From Catenulispora sp. GP43 (GTDB lineage: Bacteria > Actinomycetota > Actinomycetes > Streptomycetales > Catenulisporaceae): a DNA stretch of 64,000 bases. Numbering within the stretch: position 1 is the stretch's first letter; every line of letters starts with the position of its first letter. Below the pieces are notes generated by a model that searched no databases, was not told where the DNA came from, and saw nothing but the letters and a program-made list of their open reading frames with translations. Made by a program: the position numbers and the translations under genes. Shown here one piece after another: positions 25,907 through 34,466 of the stretch. The stretch lies in NCBI RefSeq assembly GCF_041260665.1, contig NZ_JBGCCT010000005.1, positions 248,001-312,000 of the forward strand, read 5' to 3'.

Positions 25907-27091
25907 GTGACCGGCTCGTTGAGTGTTCCGTGGGACGACCGTCTGCTGGAGTACGACTTCGGCCACGACCATCCGCTGGCGCCGGTGCGCGTCGCGCTGA
26001 CCATGGCGCTGGCCCGGTCGTTCGGGGTGTTCGAGCACCCCGGTGTGGAGGTGGTCGCGGTGCCGCCGGCCGACGACGGCCTGCTGGAACTGGTCCATTC
26101 CCCGGAGTACGTCGAGGCGGTGCGGCACTCCGCTCAGGCGACGTCCGGCGAGCGGATGCGCTTCGGCTTCGGGACCGAGGACAACCCCTACTTCCCGGGC
26201 ATGCACGAGGCCTCGGCGCGGATCGTCGGCGCGTCGGTCGCCGCCGCGCGCCAGGTGTGGAACGGGGTGAGCGAGCATGCGGTGAACATCGCCGGGGGAC
26301 TCCATCACGCGATGCGCTCCCACGCCTCGGGCTTCTGCGTGTACAACGACCCGGCGATCGCGGTGGCCTGGCTGCTCGCCGAGGGCGCGCGGCGGGTGGC
26401 CTACGTCGATGTCGACGTGCATCACGGGGACGGGGTCCAGGCGGCGTTCTGGGACGAACCGCGGGTCCTGACGATCAGCCTGCACGAGCACCCCGGAAGC
26501 CTGTTCCCGGGCACCGGTCTGCCGTCGGAGTCGGGCGGCCCGGGCGCGGAGGGCGCGGCGGTGAACGTCGCGCTGCCGGCCGGGACCGGCGACGAGAAGT
26601 GGCTGCGGGCCTTCGACGCGGTGGTGCCGCCGCTGGTCCGGGCCTTCGAACCGGACGTGCTGGTCACCCAGCATGGCTGCGACACCCATGCCCTGGACCC
26701 GCTGGCCCATCTGCTGCTCACCGTCGACGGGCAGCGTGCGGCGGCGGAACGGCTGCACCGCCTGGCCCACGAGGTCGCGTCCGGGCGGTGGGTCGCCTTC
26801 GGCGGGGGCGGCTACGAGCTGGTGGACGTCGTGCCGCGGGCCTGGACGCACCTGCTGGCCGAGGCCGCCGGGCACCCGATCGCGCCGGCCTCGGCGATCC
26901 CTGCCGAGTGGCTCGTCCTCGCCCGCGAGGCGACCGGCCGTCCGGCCCGCGTGCCGACCATGACCGACGGGCAGCACCCGGACCCGCGGCCGTGGACCAG
27001 CGGATACGACCCGGCCGATCCCGTGGACCGGGCCGTGATGCTGACCAGGCGTTCGGCGTTTCCCTGGCACGGCCTGTTCCCGGAGCCGTGA
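25907..27091 (+). CDS. AcuC-type histone-deacetylase-family protein, about 394 aa
   Basis: Zn-dependent deacetylase fold: LEYDFGHDHPLAPVRV, NIAGGLHHAMRSHASGFCVYND, metal ligands in VDVDVHHGDGVQ, SLHEHPGSLFPGTG, TQHGCDTHALDPLAHL, and the Tyr loop FGGGGYEL. These are hallmarks of the acetoin-utilisation (AcuC)/class I HDAC family. The most likely role is removing acetyl groups from acyl-CoA synthetases or other lysine-acetylated proteins. A GNAT/CoA-ligase fusion is encoded 5 kb away. GTG 25907 is the likeliest start by family length; the frame is open upstream to 25772. Confidence 0.9.
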   Translation: MTGSLSVPWDDRLLEYDFGHDHPLAPVRVALTMALARSFGVFEHPGVEVVAVPPADDGLLELVHSPEYVEAVRHSAQATSGERMRFGFGTEDNPYFPGMHEASARIVGASVAAARQVWNGVSEHAVNIAGGLHHAMRSHASGFCVYNDPAIAVAWLLAEGARRVAYVDVDVHHGDGVQAAFWDEPRVLTISLHEHPGSLFPGTGLPSESGGPGAEGAAVNVALPAGTGDEKWLRAFDAVVPPLVRAFEPDVLVTQHGCDTHALDPLAHLLLTVDGQRAAAERLHRLAHEVASGRWVAFGGGGYELVDVVPRAWTHLLAEAAGHPIAPASAIPAEWLVLAREATGRPARVPTMTDGQHPDPRPWTSGYDPADPVDRAVMLTRRSAFPWHGLFPEP

Positions 27092-27107
27092 TCGGCGAAA
27101 ACGATCA

Positions 27108-27135
27108 GGGACGTATGGCCCTGGCCTAAAGCCCT
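27108..27135 (+). promoter_or_regulatory. two adjacent DosR-like boxes before htpX
   Basis: GGGACGTATGGCCC (27108) and TGGCCTAAAGCCCT (27122) abut and match the DosR core GGGACTWWAGTCCC at 11 and 10 of 14 positions. They end 51 bp before the htpX GTG. Confidence 0.65.
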
Positions 27136-27186
27136 GGTCGAGGCGCATGCTGGAGATGGGAGGAGGAACGGATACCAGGAGGCGCC

Positions 27187-28077
27187 GTGGAAAGCCGTAT
27201 CCAGCCCGACCGCAAGCTGACCGCGCGGATGGGTCTGACTCTGTTCCTGCTTGGGCTGCTGTACGTCGCCTTCGCGGCGGTGCTCGTGGTCCTGCTCAAG
27301 TCCGTCGTGCTGATCGTGGTGATCCTCGGCGGCCTGTTGTTCGCCCAGTACTGGTACTCCGACCGCATCACGCTGGCCGCCCTCAAGGGGCAGATCGTGA
27401 CCGAAGAGGAGTATCCGCAGCTGCACGCGATCGTGGACCGGCTGTGCGCCCTGGCCGACATGCCGAAGCCGAAGGTGGCCGTCGCCGAGCTGGACGTGCC
27501 CAACGCCTTCGCCACCGGCCGGAACGCCGAGCACGCGGTGGTGTGCGTGACGACCGGCATGATGGCGCTGCTCGACGAGAAGGAGCTGGAAGGCGTCCTG
27601 GCGCACGAGCTGACGCACGTGGCGCACCGGGACGTCGCGGTGATCACCATCGCCTCGTTCCTGGGCGTCATGGCCGGCCTGATCATGCGCTTCACCCTGT
27701 ACTCGCAGGCTTTCGGCCGCCGCCAGGACCAGAACACGGCGATCATCATGATGGCGATCACGGTGGTCTCGCTCACGGTCTACGCGGTCAGCTTCGTGCT
27801 GATCAGGGCCCTGTCCCGGTATCGGGAACTGGCCGCGGACCGGGACGGCGCGATCCTGACCGGGCAGCCCTCGGAACTGGCCTCGGCACTGGTGAAGCTG
27901 TCCGACAAGTCCAGCCGGATCCCGCATCGCGACCTGCGCAGCGTGCAGGCGTTCAATGCTTTCTTCATCAGCCCGGTCGGCGGGTCTATCGCCAACCTGT
28001 TCTCGACGCACCCGAAGCTGGAGCGGCGTTTGGAGCAGCTGGCGCAGCTCTCGGAGCAGATGGGGCGGCCGGTCTGA
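27187..28077 (+). CDS. htpX: HtpX-type M48 membrane metalloprotease, 296 aa
   Basis: GTG 27187 has AGGAGG four bases upstream. Two N-terminal membrane helices (LFLLGLLYVAFAAVLVVLL, VVLIVVILGGLLFA) are followed by the zinc motif HELTHVAHRD, two further helices, and the third zinc ligand region YRELAADRDGA. HtpX degrades damaged membrane proteins from the cytoplasmic side. Two DosR-like boxes upstream place it in the dormancy regulon of this island. Its last 92 bases overlap antisense with the convergent gene at 27986-28750. Confidence 0.92.
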   Translation: MESRIQPDRKLTARMGLTLFLLGLLYVAFAAVLVVLLKSVVLIVVILGGLLFAQYWYSDRITLAALKGQIVTEEEYPQLHAIVDRLCALADMPKPKVAVAELDVPNAFATGRNAEHAVVCVTTGMMALLDEKELEGVLAHELTHVAHRDVAVITIASFLGVMAGLIMRFTLYSQAFGRRQDQNTAIIMMAITVVSLTVYAVSFVLIRALSRYRELAADRDGAILTGQPSELASALVKLSDKSSRIPHRDLRSVQAFNAFFISPVGGSIANLFSTHPKLERRLEQLAQLSEQMGRPV

Positions 28078-28750
28078 GCGTCGGCGGGTTCGGGGTCGGC
28101 GGGTTCGGCGCGGCGGTGAGCCGTTCGGCCCGGTCCTTGATGCCGTGCAGCATCTTCCGCTCCATGACCAGGCTGCCCGGCTCCATGACGAACAGCCACA
28201 GCGCGCCGGCCACGGGCCCGGTCCGCGGGACCTGGATCCGGTTGCGGCTGATCAGGCGGGTCTGGCACTTGCCAGGGGTGGAAGGGGCTTGGGGGTAGAG
28301 CCCGAACGACCACACCCACGCGCCGTCGACCGAGCGCACCACCAGCGCGTGCTCGCGTTCCAGGACCTCCACGCGCATCCTCTGGCCCTTGCCCAGCGGG
28401 AGTTCGTCGCCGACGGCGAGGTCTTGCAGCCCGGGGACGATCTCGTCCGCGCTGTGCATGTTCAGCCCGAAGAAGTTCTCGATCCAGTCGTAGGTGTAGG
28501 CGCCGCCCCGCCCTGAACCCATCTGCACCAGCCACGGCCAGATCGCCGAGGCGGGCGCGTCGACGCCGATCGCTCTGGTGGTCACCACCGTGGCATCGGG
28601 CAGGAGCTTGTCGCCGGGCATCGTCCGGAGGATCTCGTCGTCCCGGGCGCCCCAGTTCAAGCAGCGGTCCCGCCACAGGGCCGGGTAGGCCGCGGCGGCG
28701 AAGCCGAGCAGCCCGCCGGCGAGCAGTGCCGCAGGCCATCCGCGATTCAT
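27986..28750 (-). CDS. membrane-anchored SRPBCC-like protein, 254 aa
   Basis: ATG 28750 follows GGAAGAAGCC. The N-terminus is a single membrane or signal segment (WPAALLAGGLLGFAAAAYP). A SRPBCC-type domain follows (TTRAIGVDAPASAIWPWLVQ, GGAYTYDWIENFFGLNMHSA, FVMEPGSLVMERKMLHGI). This is a common actinobacterial arrangement of unknown function. The last 35 residues are a Pro/Ala-rich tail coded antisense to the 3' end of htpX, with no earlier stop in frame. That overlap may be real or a sign of a lost stop codon. Confidence 0.75.
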   Translation of the reverse strand: MNRGWPAALLAGGLLGFAAAAYPALWRDRCLNWGARDDEILRTMPGDKLLPDATVVTTRAIGVDAPASAIWPWLVQMGSGRGGAYTYDWIENFFGLNMHSADEIVPGLQDLAVGDELPLGKGQRMRVEVLEREHALVVRSVDGAWVWSFGLYPQAPSTPGKCQTRLISRNRIQVPRTGPVAGALWLFVMEPGSLVMERKMLHGIKDRAERLTAAPNPPTPNPPTLRPAAPSAPRAAPAAPNAAPASGASRTGWR

Positions 28751-28845
28751 GGCTTCTTCCTTTCGCGAGGGGTCAGGGGCGGTTCAGGAACACCTTGAGC
28801 GCGCCGGTGTCCAAGGGGGTTGTCAGGGCTCGATGTCCGGCGGCC

Positions 28846-29718
28846 TCATCCCAGCGGCACCACGGCGACCGGGCACTCGGCGTGCTGCAGCAGCGTCTGG
28901 CTCACCGGCCCGATGAGCATCCCGTGCCGGCCTTCCGCGTGCCGCCGTGCGCCGGTCACCAGCAGGTCCGCGCGCCGGGAGGCGTCGACCAGCAGGCCCG
29001 CGGCCGAGCCGATGGCGAGTTGGTGGAAGGAGCGGGCTTCGGGGTAGCGCTCCTGGAAGGCGCGCACCAGGGCCGCGAGGCGGTCGTCGCGTTCGCGCTC
29101 GATGCGGGCGACGTCCTCGGCGATGCCGGGGTCCTGCTGGCCGTAGGCGACGATCCAGGGCTCGTCCCAGACGTTCGTCACGGTCAGGCCGGCGCCGCGG
29201 CGCGAGCCCTCGTCGAAGGCGAAGTCCAGGACGGCGTCGCAGCCCTCGTCGATGTCGACGGCGACGACGATGCGGTGGTGGGCGTCCAGCACGTTCCCGC
29301 GGGCCACGATCACCGGGCAGCAGGCCTCGGCGAGGGTGCGCAGCGAGGTGGAGCCCAGCATCATGCCCTGGAATCCGCCGGTGCCGCGGTTGCCGACCAC
29401 GAGCAGGTCCGCCTCATGGCTGGCCGCAGCGAGCACCTTGCCGGCGTACCCGGCGACGGCGCGCGCCTCGACCGGGACGGCCGGGTGTTGTTGGCGGGCC
29501 CGGGCCGCGCCGCCCAGGGCGATCTCCTCGGCGGCCTTGCGCGCGGTGGACTCGGTGTCGGAGGAAGTCAGCGAGTCCGGTGCCGGCGGGGTCAGCCAGT
29601 GGTAGGCGGTGATGACGACCAGTGATCCGCCGCGACGCGCCGCCTCGGCCGCGGCGAGGTCCAGGGCCCGCTCGCCGGGCAGCGCGCGGTCGTACCCGAC
29701 GGCGACGACGGTGTTCAT
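28846..29718 (-). CDS. universal stress protein with two Usp domains, 290 aa
   Basis: The ATG at 29718 has GGAGGTCGCC directly upstream. Two tandem UspA folds: residues 1-140 with the ATP-binding motif VVGNRGTGGFQGMMLGSTS, and 150-290 with VTGARRHAEGRHGMLIGPVS. This is the tandem layout of mycobacterial DosR-controlled Usp proteins (Rv2623 type), where ATP binding slows growth. A DosR-like box lies about 175 bp upstream. It is one of four Usp genes in the island. Confidence 0.9.
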   Translation of the reverse strand: MNTVVAVGYDRALPGERALDLAAAEAARRGGSLVVITAYHWLTPPAPDSLTSSDTESTARKAAEEIALGGAARARQQHPAVPVEARAVAGYAGKVLAAASHEADLLVVGNRGTGGFQGMMLGSTSLRTLAEACCPVIVARGNVLDAHHRIVVAVDIDEGCDAVLDFAFDEGSRRGAGLTVTNVWDEPWIVAYGQQDPGIAEDVARIERERDDRLAALVRAFQERYPEARSFHQLAIGSAAGLLVDASRRADLLVTGARRHAEGRHGMLIGPVSQTLLQHAECPVAVVPLG

Positions 29719-29749
29719 GGCGACCTCCACGGTGAGCGCGGTCTGTGGG

Positions 29750-29797
29750 CTCTTCTGCGGACTCTTCTGCGGGCTTGCCTGCCGGCTTGTCTGCGGG
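29750..29797. repeat. four degenerate 12-bp tandem repeats in the usp leader
   Basis: Units CTCTTCTGCGGA, CTCTTCTGCGGG, CTTGCCTGCCGG and CTTGTCTGCGGG follow one another in the 5' region of the Usp gene, starting 32 bp before its ATG. They sit between the gene and its DosR-like box. Function unknown; they could be replication slippage products. Confidence 0.55.
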
Positions 29798-29892
29798 CCT
29801 TGTCCGGTGCCTGTTCGCGGGCTTGGCCGGCTTGTTCGGGGCTCGCCCGCGGGCCCGCCTTCCACGCTCGTCGCGGCCGCGCACCCCCGCCA

Positions 29893-29906
29893 GGGCTTGA
29901 GGTCCC
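29893..29906 (-). promoter_or_regulatory. DosR-like box upstream of the usp gene at 28846-29718
   Basis: GGGCTTGAGGTCCC agrees with GGGACTWWAGTCCC at 10 of 14 positions, with one half-site (GTCCC) perfect. It is 175 bp before the Usp start, farther than the other boxes. Confidence 0.45.
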
Positions 29907-29914
29907 GATCGTGG

Positions 29915-30358
29915 TCAGGCCGTTGGACCCGGCGTTCCCGGATTCGTGATGATGGTGATCGGTCCGTTCGTCCTGTCGGCCTCGGCGAGGCGGTTCACGA
30001 GGCGTGCGTACTCCGAGGACAGCCGGTCCTGTTCGGCGATCACCGCGTCGTGGACCTCGACGAGCTCGGCGAGGAAGGCGCGGGTCTGGCTCAGCTCCTC
30101 GTGGATCTCGGCGGCGACGGCGGCGCAGCCGTCGGCGGCCGCTGCCTCCTCCTCGGCGGCCAACCGCGCGGCGTGCTCCCGGCTGCGGGTGATCTCCACT
30201 TCGACGAAGGCCAGTTCGTCGGCCGCCTCGTCCAGGTCCCGTCGCAGGCTCGTGAGCATGGCCCGCTGCCGCCAGCGCGCGGTGTCCGGGGCCGGGTCCT
30301 TCTGCCGCCCCGAACGCTTCGGACGGTGCCTGCCCGCGATCCGACTGATGAGGCGCAT
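29915..30358 (-). CDS. small coiled-coil protein of unknown function, 147 aa
   Basis: Basic N-terminus (RIAGRHRPKRSGRQK), then about 95 residues of heptad-patterned helix rich in Glu, Ala and Arg (LRRDLDEAADELAFVEVEIT through AVIAEQDRLSSEYARLVNRL). The tail is flexible (NGPITIITNPGTPGPTA). No family recognised. A DosR-like box 116 bp upstream suggests it belongs to the island regulon. A structural or nucleoid-associated role is possible but not shown. Confidence 0.65.
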   Translation of the reverse strand: MRLISRIAGRHRPKRSGRQKDPAPDTARWRQRAMLTSLRRDLDEAADELAFVEVEITRSREHAARLAAEEEAAAADGCAAVAAEIHEELSQTRAFLAELVEVHDAVIAEQDRLSSEYARLVNRLAEADRTNGPITIITNPGTPGPTA

Positions 30359-30473
30359 GACTTCTCAGCCCCGCGGTGCCCTCACGACGGCGTAGCCGCC
30401 GGCCTGTACTCCCATGGCCTGCGCGCCTCCTCTTCCGGTTCCCAGTGGACCTCGGTGCGGGCGAGCGGCCCCA

Positions 30474-30487
30474 GGGCCGAAGGTCCC
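30474..30487 (-). promoter_or_regulatory. DosR-like box before the coiled-coil gene
   Basis: GGGCCGAAGGTCCC matches the DosR core at 11 of 14 positions and is close to the consensus of all boxes in this window. Confidence 0.65.
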
Positions 30488-30512
30488 CAAAAGCCCGGGA
30501 AACCGGCGCCGA

Positions 30513-31385
30513 TCACGCCCGCGGCACAACCACGACCGGGCAGTCCGCGTGGTGCAGCAGCGTGTGGGCGGTCGGCCCGGGGCGCATGCCGAGGTGGTCG
30601 TCGCCGCGCCGGTGCGCGCCCGCGACGATCAGGTCCGTGCTCCCGGTCAGGTCTGTCAGCGCCGCGCTCGGTGTGCCGCCCAGGACCTCGGCGACGACGT
30701 GGACTTCCGGATGCTCGGCGTGCCACGGGCGCAGCTGCCGCTCCAGGGTCGAGCGGATGTCGGCCCGGGCGTTCCGCTCTGCCTTGACCAGGCTGTCGGC
30801 GGTGTCGGGGTCGTCGGCCCCGATCCAGTCCAGGTCCCACACCGTGACCGCCTTCAGCTGCGCCCTGCGCATGGAGGCGTCGGCGAACGCGAAGTCCATC
30901 GACTCCTCAGCGGGATCCGCGACATCCACCGCGAGGAGGACCGTGTGGACGGGATCGCGCTGCGCGCCGCGGACGATCATCGTCGGGCACGAGGCCAGGG
31001 TCAGCGTGCGCATCGACACCGAGCCGAGCAGCAGGCCGGCGAACCCGCCGCGGCCGCGGTTGCCGAGCACCAGCAGGTCCGCGTCCCGGGAGGCCTCGGC
31101 CAGGGCGTCGGCGGCCGGCCCGGCGACGACCGCCGAGTCCACGGTCATGCCGGGATACCGCTGGCGCACCCCGGCGACGCCGGCTGCCGCGATCTCGTCG
31201 GCGGCCTCCTTCAGCGAGGTCTCCACGTCCGTCGGGAAGTAGCCGATCGGGCTCGTCAGGACGGCTTGGAAGGCGTTCACGACGGTGACCGAGCCGTTCC
31301 GCCAGGCCGCCTCCCGGCCGGCCTGGCCCAGGGCGCGCTCGCCGGACGGGCTCTGGTCGTACCCGACGACGACGGTGTGCTTCAT
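30513..31385 (-). CDS. universal stress protein with two Usp domains, 290 aa
   Basis: The start is the ATG at 31385 (MKHTVVVGYDQSPSGERAL), with GAAGGAGGCCATC upstream. Both Usp halves are intact: ATP motif VLGNRGRGGFAGLLLGSVS in the first, VAGAHRRGDDHLGMRPGPTA in the second. It is very similar in layout and length to the Usp gene at 28846. It follows the acyl-CoA ligase gene by 46 bp on the same strand, so it may be the last gene of the operon that starts at the beta-CASP hydrolase. Likely a stress/dormancy ATP-binding protein. Confidence 0.9.
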   Translation of the reverse strand: MKHTVVVGYDQSPSGERALGQAGREAAWRNGSVTVVNAFQAVLTSPIGYFPTDVETSLKEAADEIAAAGVAGVRQRYPGMTVDSAVVAGPAADALAEASRDADLLVLGNRGRGGFAGLLLGSVSMRTLTLASCPTMIVRGAQRDPVHTVLLAVDVADPAEESMDFAFADASMRRAQLKAVTVWDLDWIGADDPDTADSLVKAERNARADIRSTLERQLRPWHAEHPEVHVVAEVLGGTPSAALTDLTGSTDLIVAGAHRRGDDHLGMRPGPTAHTLLHHADCPVVVVPRA

Positions 31386-31431
31386 GATGGCCTCCTTCTG
31401 CTTGGGCGGAACCGGGTCCGCGCCGCCGCCT

Positions 31432-34239
31432 TCAGCGCAGGCGGCGCAGGTAGGGATCGGTCGGGGTGCGCGGTTCGACACGGATGCGGAAGTCCGCCGC
31501 CGTCACGCCGTCCGGGGCGGCGATCAGGGGATTGATCTCAGCCTCGGCCACGCAGGTCTGCTCGGCGGCCAGCTGCGCCAGCCGGGACAGCACCTCGCGC
31601 ACCACGACCACATCTCCTCCGGGCCGGCCGCGATAGCCGGCCAGCAGCCGGGCGGCGCGCGTGGAGCGCACCAGTTCCTCGGCGTCCGCGCCGGTCAGCG
31701 GGGCCAGCCGGTAGGCGCGGTCGGCGGCCAGGTCGGTGACGGTGCCGCCGATGCCGAAGGCCACCAGCGGGCCGAAGACCGCGTCGTCGTCGACGCCGAC
31801 CAGCAGCTCCACGCCGGTCGGCGCCATCTCCTGCACCACCACGTCGGCCAGCCGGTCGCCGAACCTGTCCCGCAGCCGGCGCCAGCCCGCGCGGATCTCC
31901 TCCGGCCCGGACAGACCCAGCAGCACGCCGCCGGCATCGCTCTTGTGGATCAGCTCGGGCCAGTACGCCTTCAGCGCGACCGGGCCGCCCCAGACGTCCG
32001 CGGCGGTCACCGCGCTCTGTTCGTCGGTGGCCAGGACCAGGCGCGCGCAGCGGATCCCGTAGCAGGCCAGCAGATCCGCGGCACGGTCCGGCGGCAGCCA
32101 GCCGCCTTCGGGGTGAGTGGCCAGGAACAGGGAGATCAACCGCGCCGCGTCCCGCGAGCGGACGTCGGACAGCACCGGCACCTCGCCGCCGGGACGGCGC
32201 AGCCACGCCGCATAGGCGCAGGCATGACTCAGGGCTCTGGCAGCGTACTCGGCGTCCCCGTAGACCGGGGCGACCGCTCCGTCGGACCCCACTACGGTCC
32301 GGACCCCGGCAGCCTGATCCACCCGCACCGCGAGGGCGGGCACCGATCCGGTGCGGGCGTCGGCGGCGAGCGTCGCGGGCAACTCCGCCAGCGCCGTCGG
32401 GACCAGCAACAGCAGAACCGCGTCGACCTCGCCGGAGGCGGCCACGGTCTCCACCGCCGCACGCAGCAGATCCGCATCGGCCCCGGCCCCGGCGTCCACC
32501 GGGTTGCCGCAGTCGGCGGCCGGCCCCAGCAGGGTACTGAGACGCTCGCGCAACGCGCCGCCGAACTCCGGGACGGCCAGACCGGTCTCGACGCAGGCGT
32601 CGGCCCCCAGCACCCCCATGCCCCCGGCGTTGGACACCACCGCGACCCGGTTGCCGGTCGGCCGTGCGCCGGTCGCCAGCAGCGCGGCCGTCTCCACCAG
32701 TTCGGTGACCGAGTGGGTCGCGATGACGCCGGCCTGCCGGTACAGCGCCTCGCGGGTGATCCCCGGGGCCACGGAGGTCGCGGTGTGCGAGGCGGCGGCC
32801 CGGGACCCGGCCGCGGAGCGTCCCGCCGCGACGATCAGCACGGGCTTGGCGCGCGCCACGCGCCGGGCGTAGCGGGCGAACTTGCGCGGGTTGCCGAACG
32901 ACTCCAGGTGCAGCAGCACCAGCCGCGTCGCGGGATCGCGCGACCACCAGGCCAGCAGGTCGTTGCCCGAGACGTCGGCCTTGTCGCCGAGCGAGGCGAA
33001 GGAGGCCGCGCCGATGCCGAGCCGGGACAGGTGGTCGAGCATCGCGATGCCCACGCCGCCGGACTGCACGCCGATCCCGGCCGCGCTGGCGATGGCAGAA
33101 GGTCCGATCACGGAAGATCCGATCGCGGTCGGCCCCATCGTCGCCGGCCCCGTCCCGGTCGGCCTGATCCGGGCCGGCCCGAGCGGGGTCTGCGGCCCGA
33201 ACGTGGCGTCCATCGCCAGGTCCGGCCCGAACGAGGCGACACCCAGGCAGTTCGGCCCGACCAGCCGCATGCCGTGGCGGCGGCAGATCGCCTTCACGGT
33301 CATGCGCACCGAGGCCGACACCGGAGAAGTGATGATGGTCAGGGCCCTGACGCCGCGCCGTCCGCAGGCGGCGGCCGCCTCGACGAGCCCGTCCTGCGGT
33401 ACCGCCACGACCGCCAGGTCGACCTGCTCCGGCAGCAGGTCGATCGAGCGCGAGCACGGCACGCCGGCGATCCGGTCCGCGTGCGGGTTCACCGCGAACA
33501 GCGGCCGGTCGAACCCCGCGGCCAGAAGATGGTCCAGGATCGCGCGCCCCACTCCGCCGCCGCGCCCGGCGCCGACCACGGCCACCGCGCGCGGCCGGAA
33601 CAACGGTTCCAGCGACGCGGCGCTCGCCGCGAACTCGCGGTCGGCGACGACCTCCAGGTACGCGTCGTCCTCGGTGAGGTCGATCTCGTGGAAGACGGTG
33701 CCGCCGTGCTCGTACGCGGCGCTGTGGTTCAGTCCGGCCGAGGCGATGACGCGTTTCATCGCCAGGTTATCGGCCAGGGTCTCGGCCACGAACGTCCGGA
33801 TCCCGGCGGCACGCGCGGCGCCGGCGAGGTGTTCCAGCAGCAGGGTGCCGATGCCGAGGCCGCGGTGGCCCTCGGCGACGGTGAAGCCGACCTCGGCGGC
33901 GTCGGCGTCCGGGCGCAGCCGCCAGGCCTCGCCCTCGCCGATGATCTCCTCGTCCTGGCCGTGGTGCGCCACGACCACCAGCGCGATCCGATCGGGATGC
34001 GGATCGCACAGCCTGCGGGCCGCTCCACGTCCGGCGGCGGTGCCGGAGGCGAAGAACCGCATGCGCGAACTCTCCGGGGACAACGCGGCGAACATCGCGA
34101 TCAGGCCGTCGAGGTCCCCCTCGGCGGTGGGCCGGATCGACACCGTGGTGCCGTCGGCCAGCAGTGCGTGCACCGGTTCGCTCGGAAAGGCGGGCCGATC
34201 GGCGAGCGAGGCGGGTCCGTTCATGGCGTCCAGGTCCAT
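31432..34239 (-). CDS. GNAT acetyltransferase fused to ADP-forming acyl/acetate-CoA ligase, 935 aa
   Basis: Domains in order: GNAT (about 30-190, acetyl-CoA loop GHRGLGIGTLLLEHL), CoA-binding Rossmann domain (205-345, RAVAVVGAGRGGGVGRAILD), ligase-CoA domain with phospho-His motif AASHTAT (about 430-440), and a C-terminal ATP-grasp domain (GGPVALKAYWPELIHKSDAG, AEINPL). Full set for succinyl-CoA-synthetase-like ADP-forming acyl-CoA ligases fused to a protein acetyltransferase. Residues about 351-387 are an unusual Gly/Pro/Ile repeat insertion. ATG 34239 (GGAGA seven bases upstream) or 34224 (ATGA overlap with the upstream stop) may be the start. The AcuC homologue nearby could reverse its acetylation. 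Confidence 0.9.
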   Translation of the reverse strand: MDLDAMNGPASLADRPAFPSEPVHALLADGTTVSIRPTAEGDLDGLIAMFAALSPESSRMRFFASGTAAGRGAARRLCDPHPDRIALVVVAHHGQDEEIIGEGEAWRLRPDADAAEVGFTVAEGHRGLGIGTLLLEHLAGAARAAGIRTFVAETLADNLAMKRVIASAGLNHSAAYEHGGTVFHEIDLTEDDAYLEVVADREFAASAASLEPLFRPRAVAVVGAGRGGGVGRAILDHLLAAGFDRPLFAVNPHADRIAGVPCSRSIDLLPEQVDLAVVAVPQDGLVEAAAACGRRGVRALTIITSPVSASVRMTVKAICRRHGMRLVGPNCLGVASFGPDLAMDATFGPQTPLGPARIRPTGTGPATMGPTAIGSSVIGPSAIASAAGIGVQSGGVGIAMLDHLSRLGIGAASFASLGDKADVSGNDLLAWWSRDPATRLVLLHLESFGNPRKFARYARRVARAKPVLIVAAGRSAAGSRAAASHTATSVAPGITREALYRQAGVIATHSVTELVETAALLATGARPTGNRVAVVSNAGGMGVLGADACVETGLAVPEFGGALRERLSTLLGPAADCGNPVDAGAGADADLLRAAVETVAASGEVDAVLLLLVPTALAELPATLAADARTGSVPALAVRVDQAAGVRTVVGSDGAVAPVYGDAEYAARALSHACAYAAWLRRPGGEVPVLSDVRSRDAARLISLFLATHPEGGWLPPDRAADLLACYGIRCARLVLATDEQSAVTAADVWGGPVALKAYWPELIHKSDAGGVLLGLSGPEEIRAGWRRLRDRFGDRLADVVVQEMAPTGVELLVGVDDDAVFGPLVAFGIGGTVTDLAADRAYRLAPLTGADAEELVRSTRAARLLAGYRGRPGGDVVVVREVLSRLAQLAAEQTCVAEAEINPLIAAPDGVTAADFRIRVEPRTPTDPYLRRLR

Positions 34240-34466
34240 TCGCGGATCTCCGGCAGATCCTCGCCGTGCTCGACGATCCAGGTCCGGTGCCGCGCCCTGG
34301 CGTCGGTCATGGCCTGCCGGATCGGCGCGGTCGTGGTGCCCTGCTCCTCGTAGCCGTGGAAGGCGAAGACGACCGGCTTGTAGCAGGAGAACAGGCCGTG
34401 CCGACCGGTGAGGTTGTCCCGCAGATGGATCTGGCCGGCGGGGACCGCGTGGTCGTGGATGGTCAC
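34221..34466 (-). pseudogene. 81-codon mosaic remnant of phosphoketolase
   Basis: The frame opens at a GTG (34466) overlapping the stop of the preceding gene (GTGA) and closes with a TGA overlapping a possible ATG of the acyl-CoA ligase. Its 81 residues join four stretches that are separate in full-length phosphoketolases (about 800 aa): QIHLRDNLTGRHGLFSCY, KPVVFAFHGY, EEQGTTTAP, and the C-terminal ARARHRTW...HGEDLPEIREWTW. Everything between them and the whole ThDP-binding part is absent. Repeated in-frame deletions best explain it. It keeps start, stop and both overlaps, so a short protein could still be made. Confidence 0.65.

Noticed and set aside
28826-28839. GGGCTCGATGTCCG as a further DosR-like box
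   Set aside because: Only 8 of 14 positions match, no better than chance in this GC-rich DNA.
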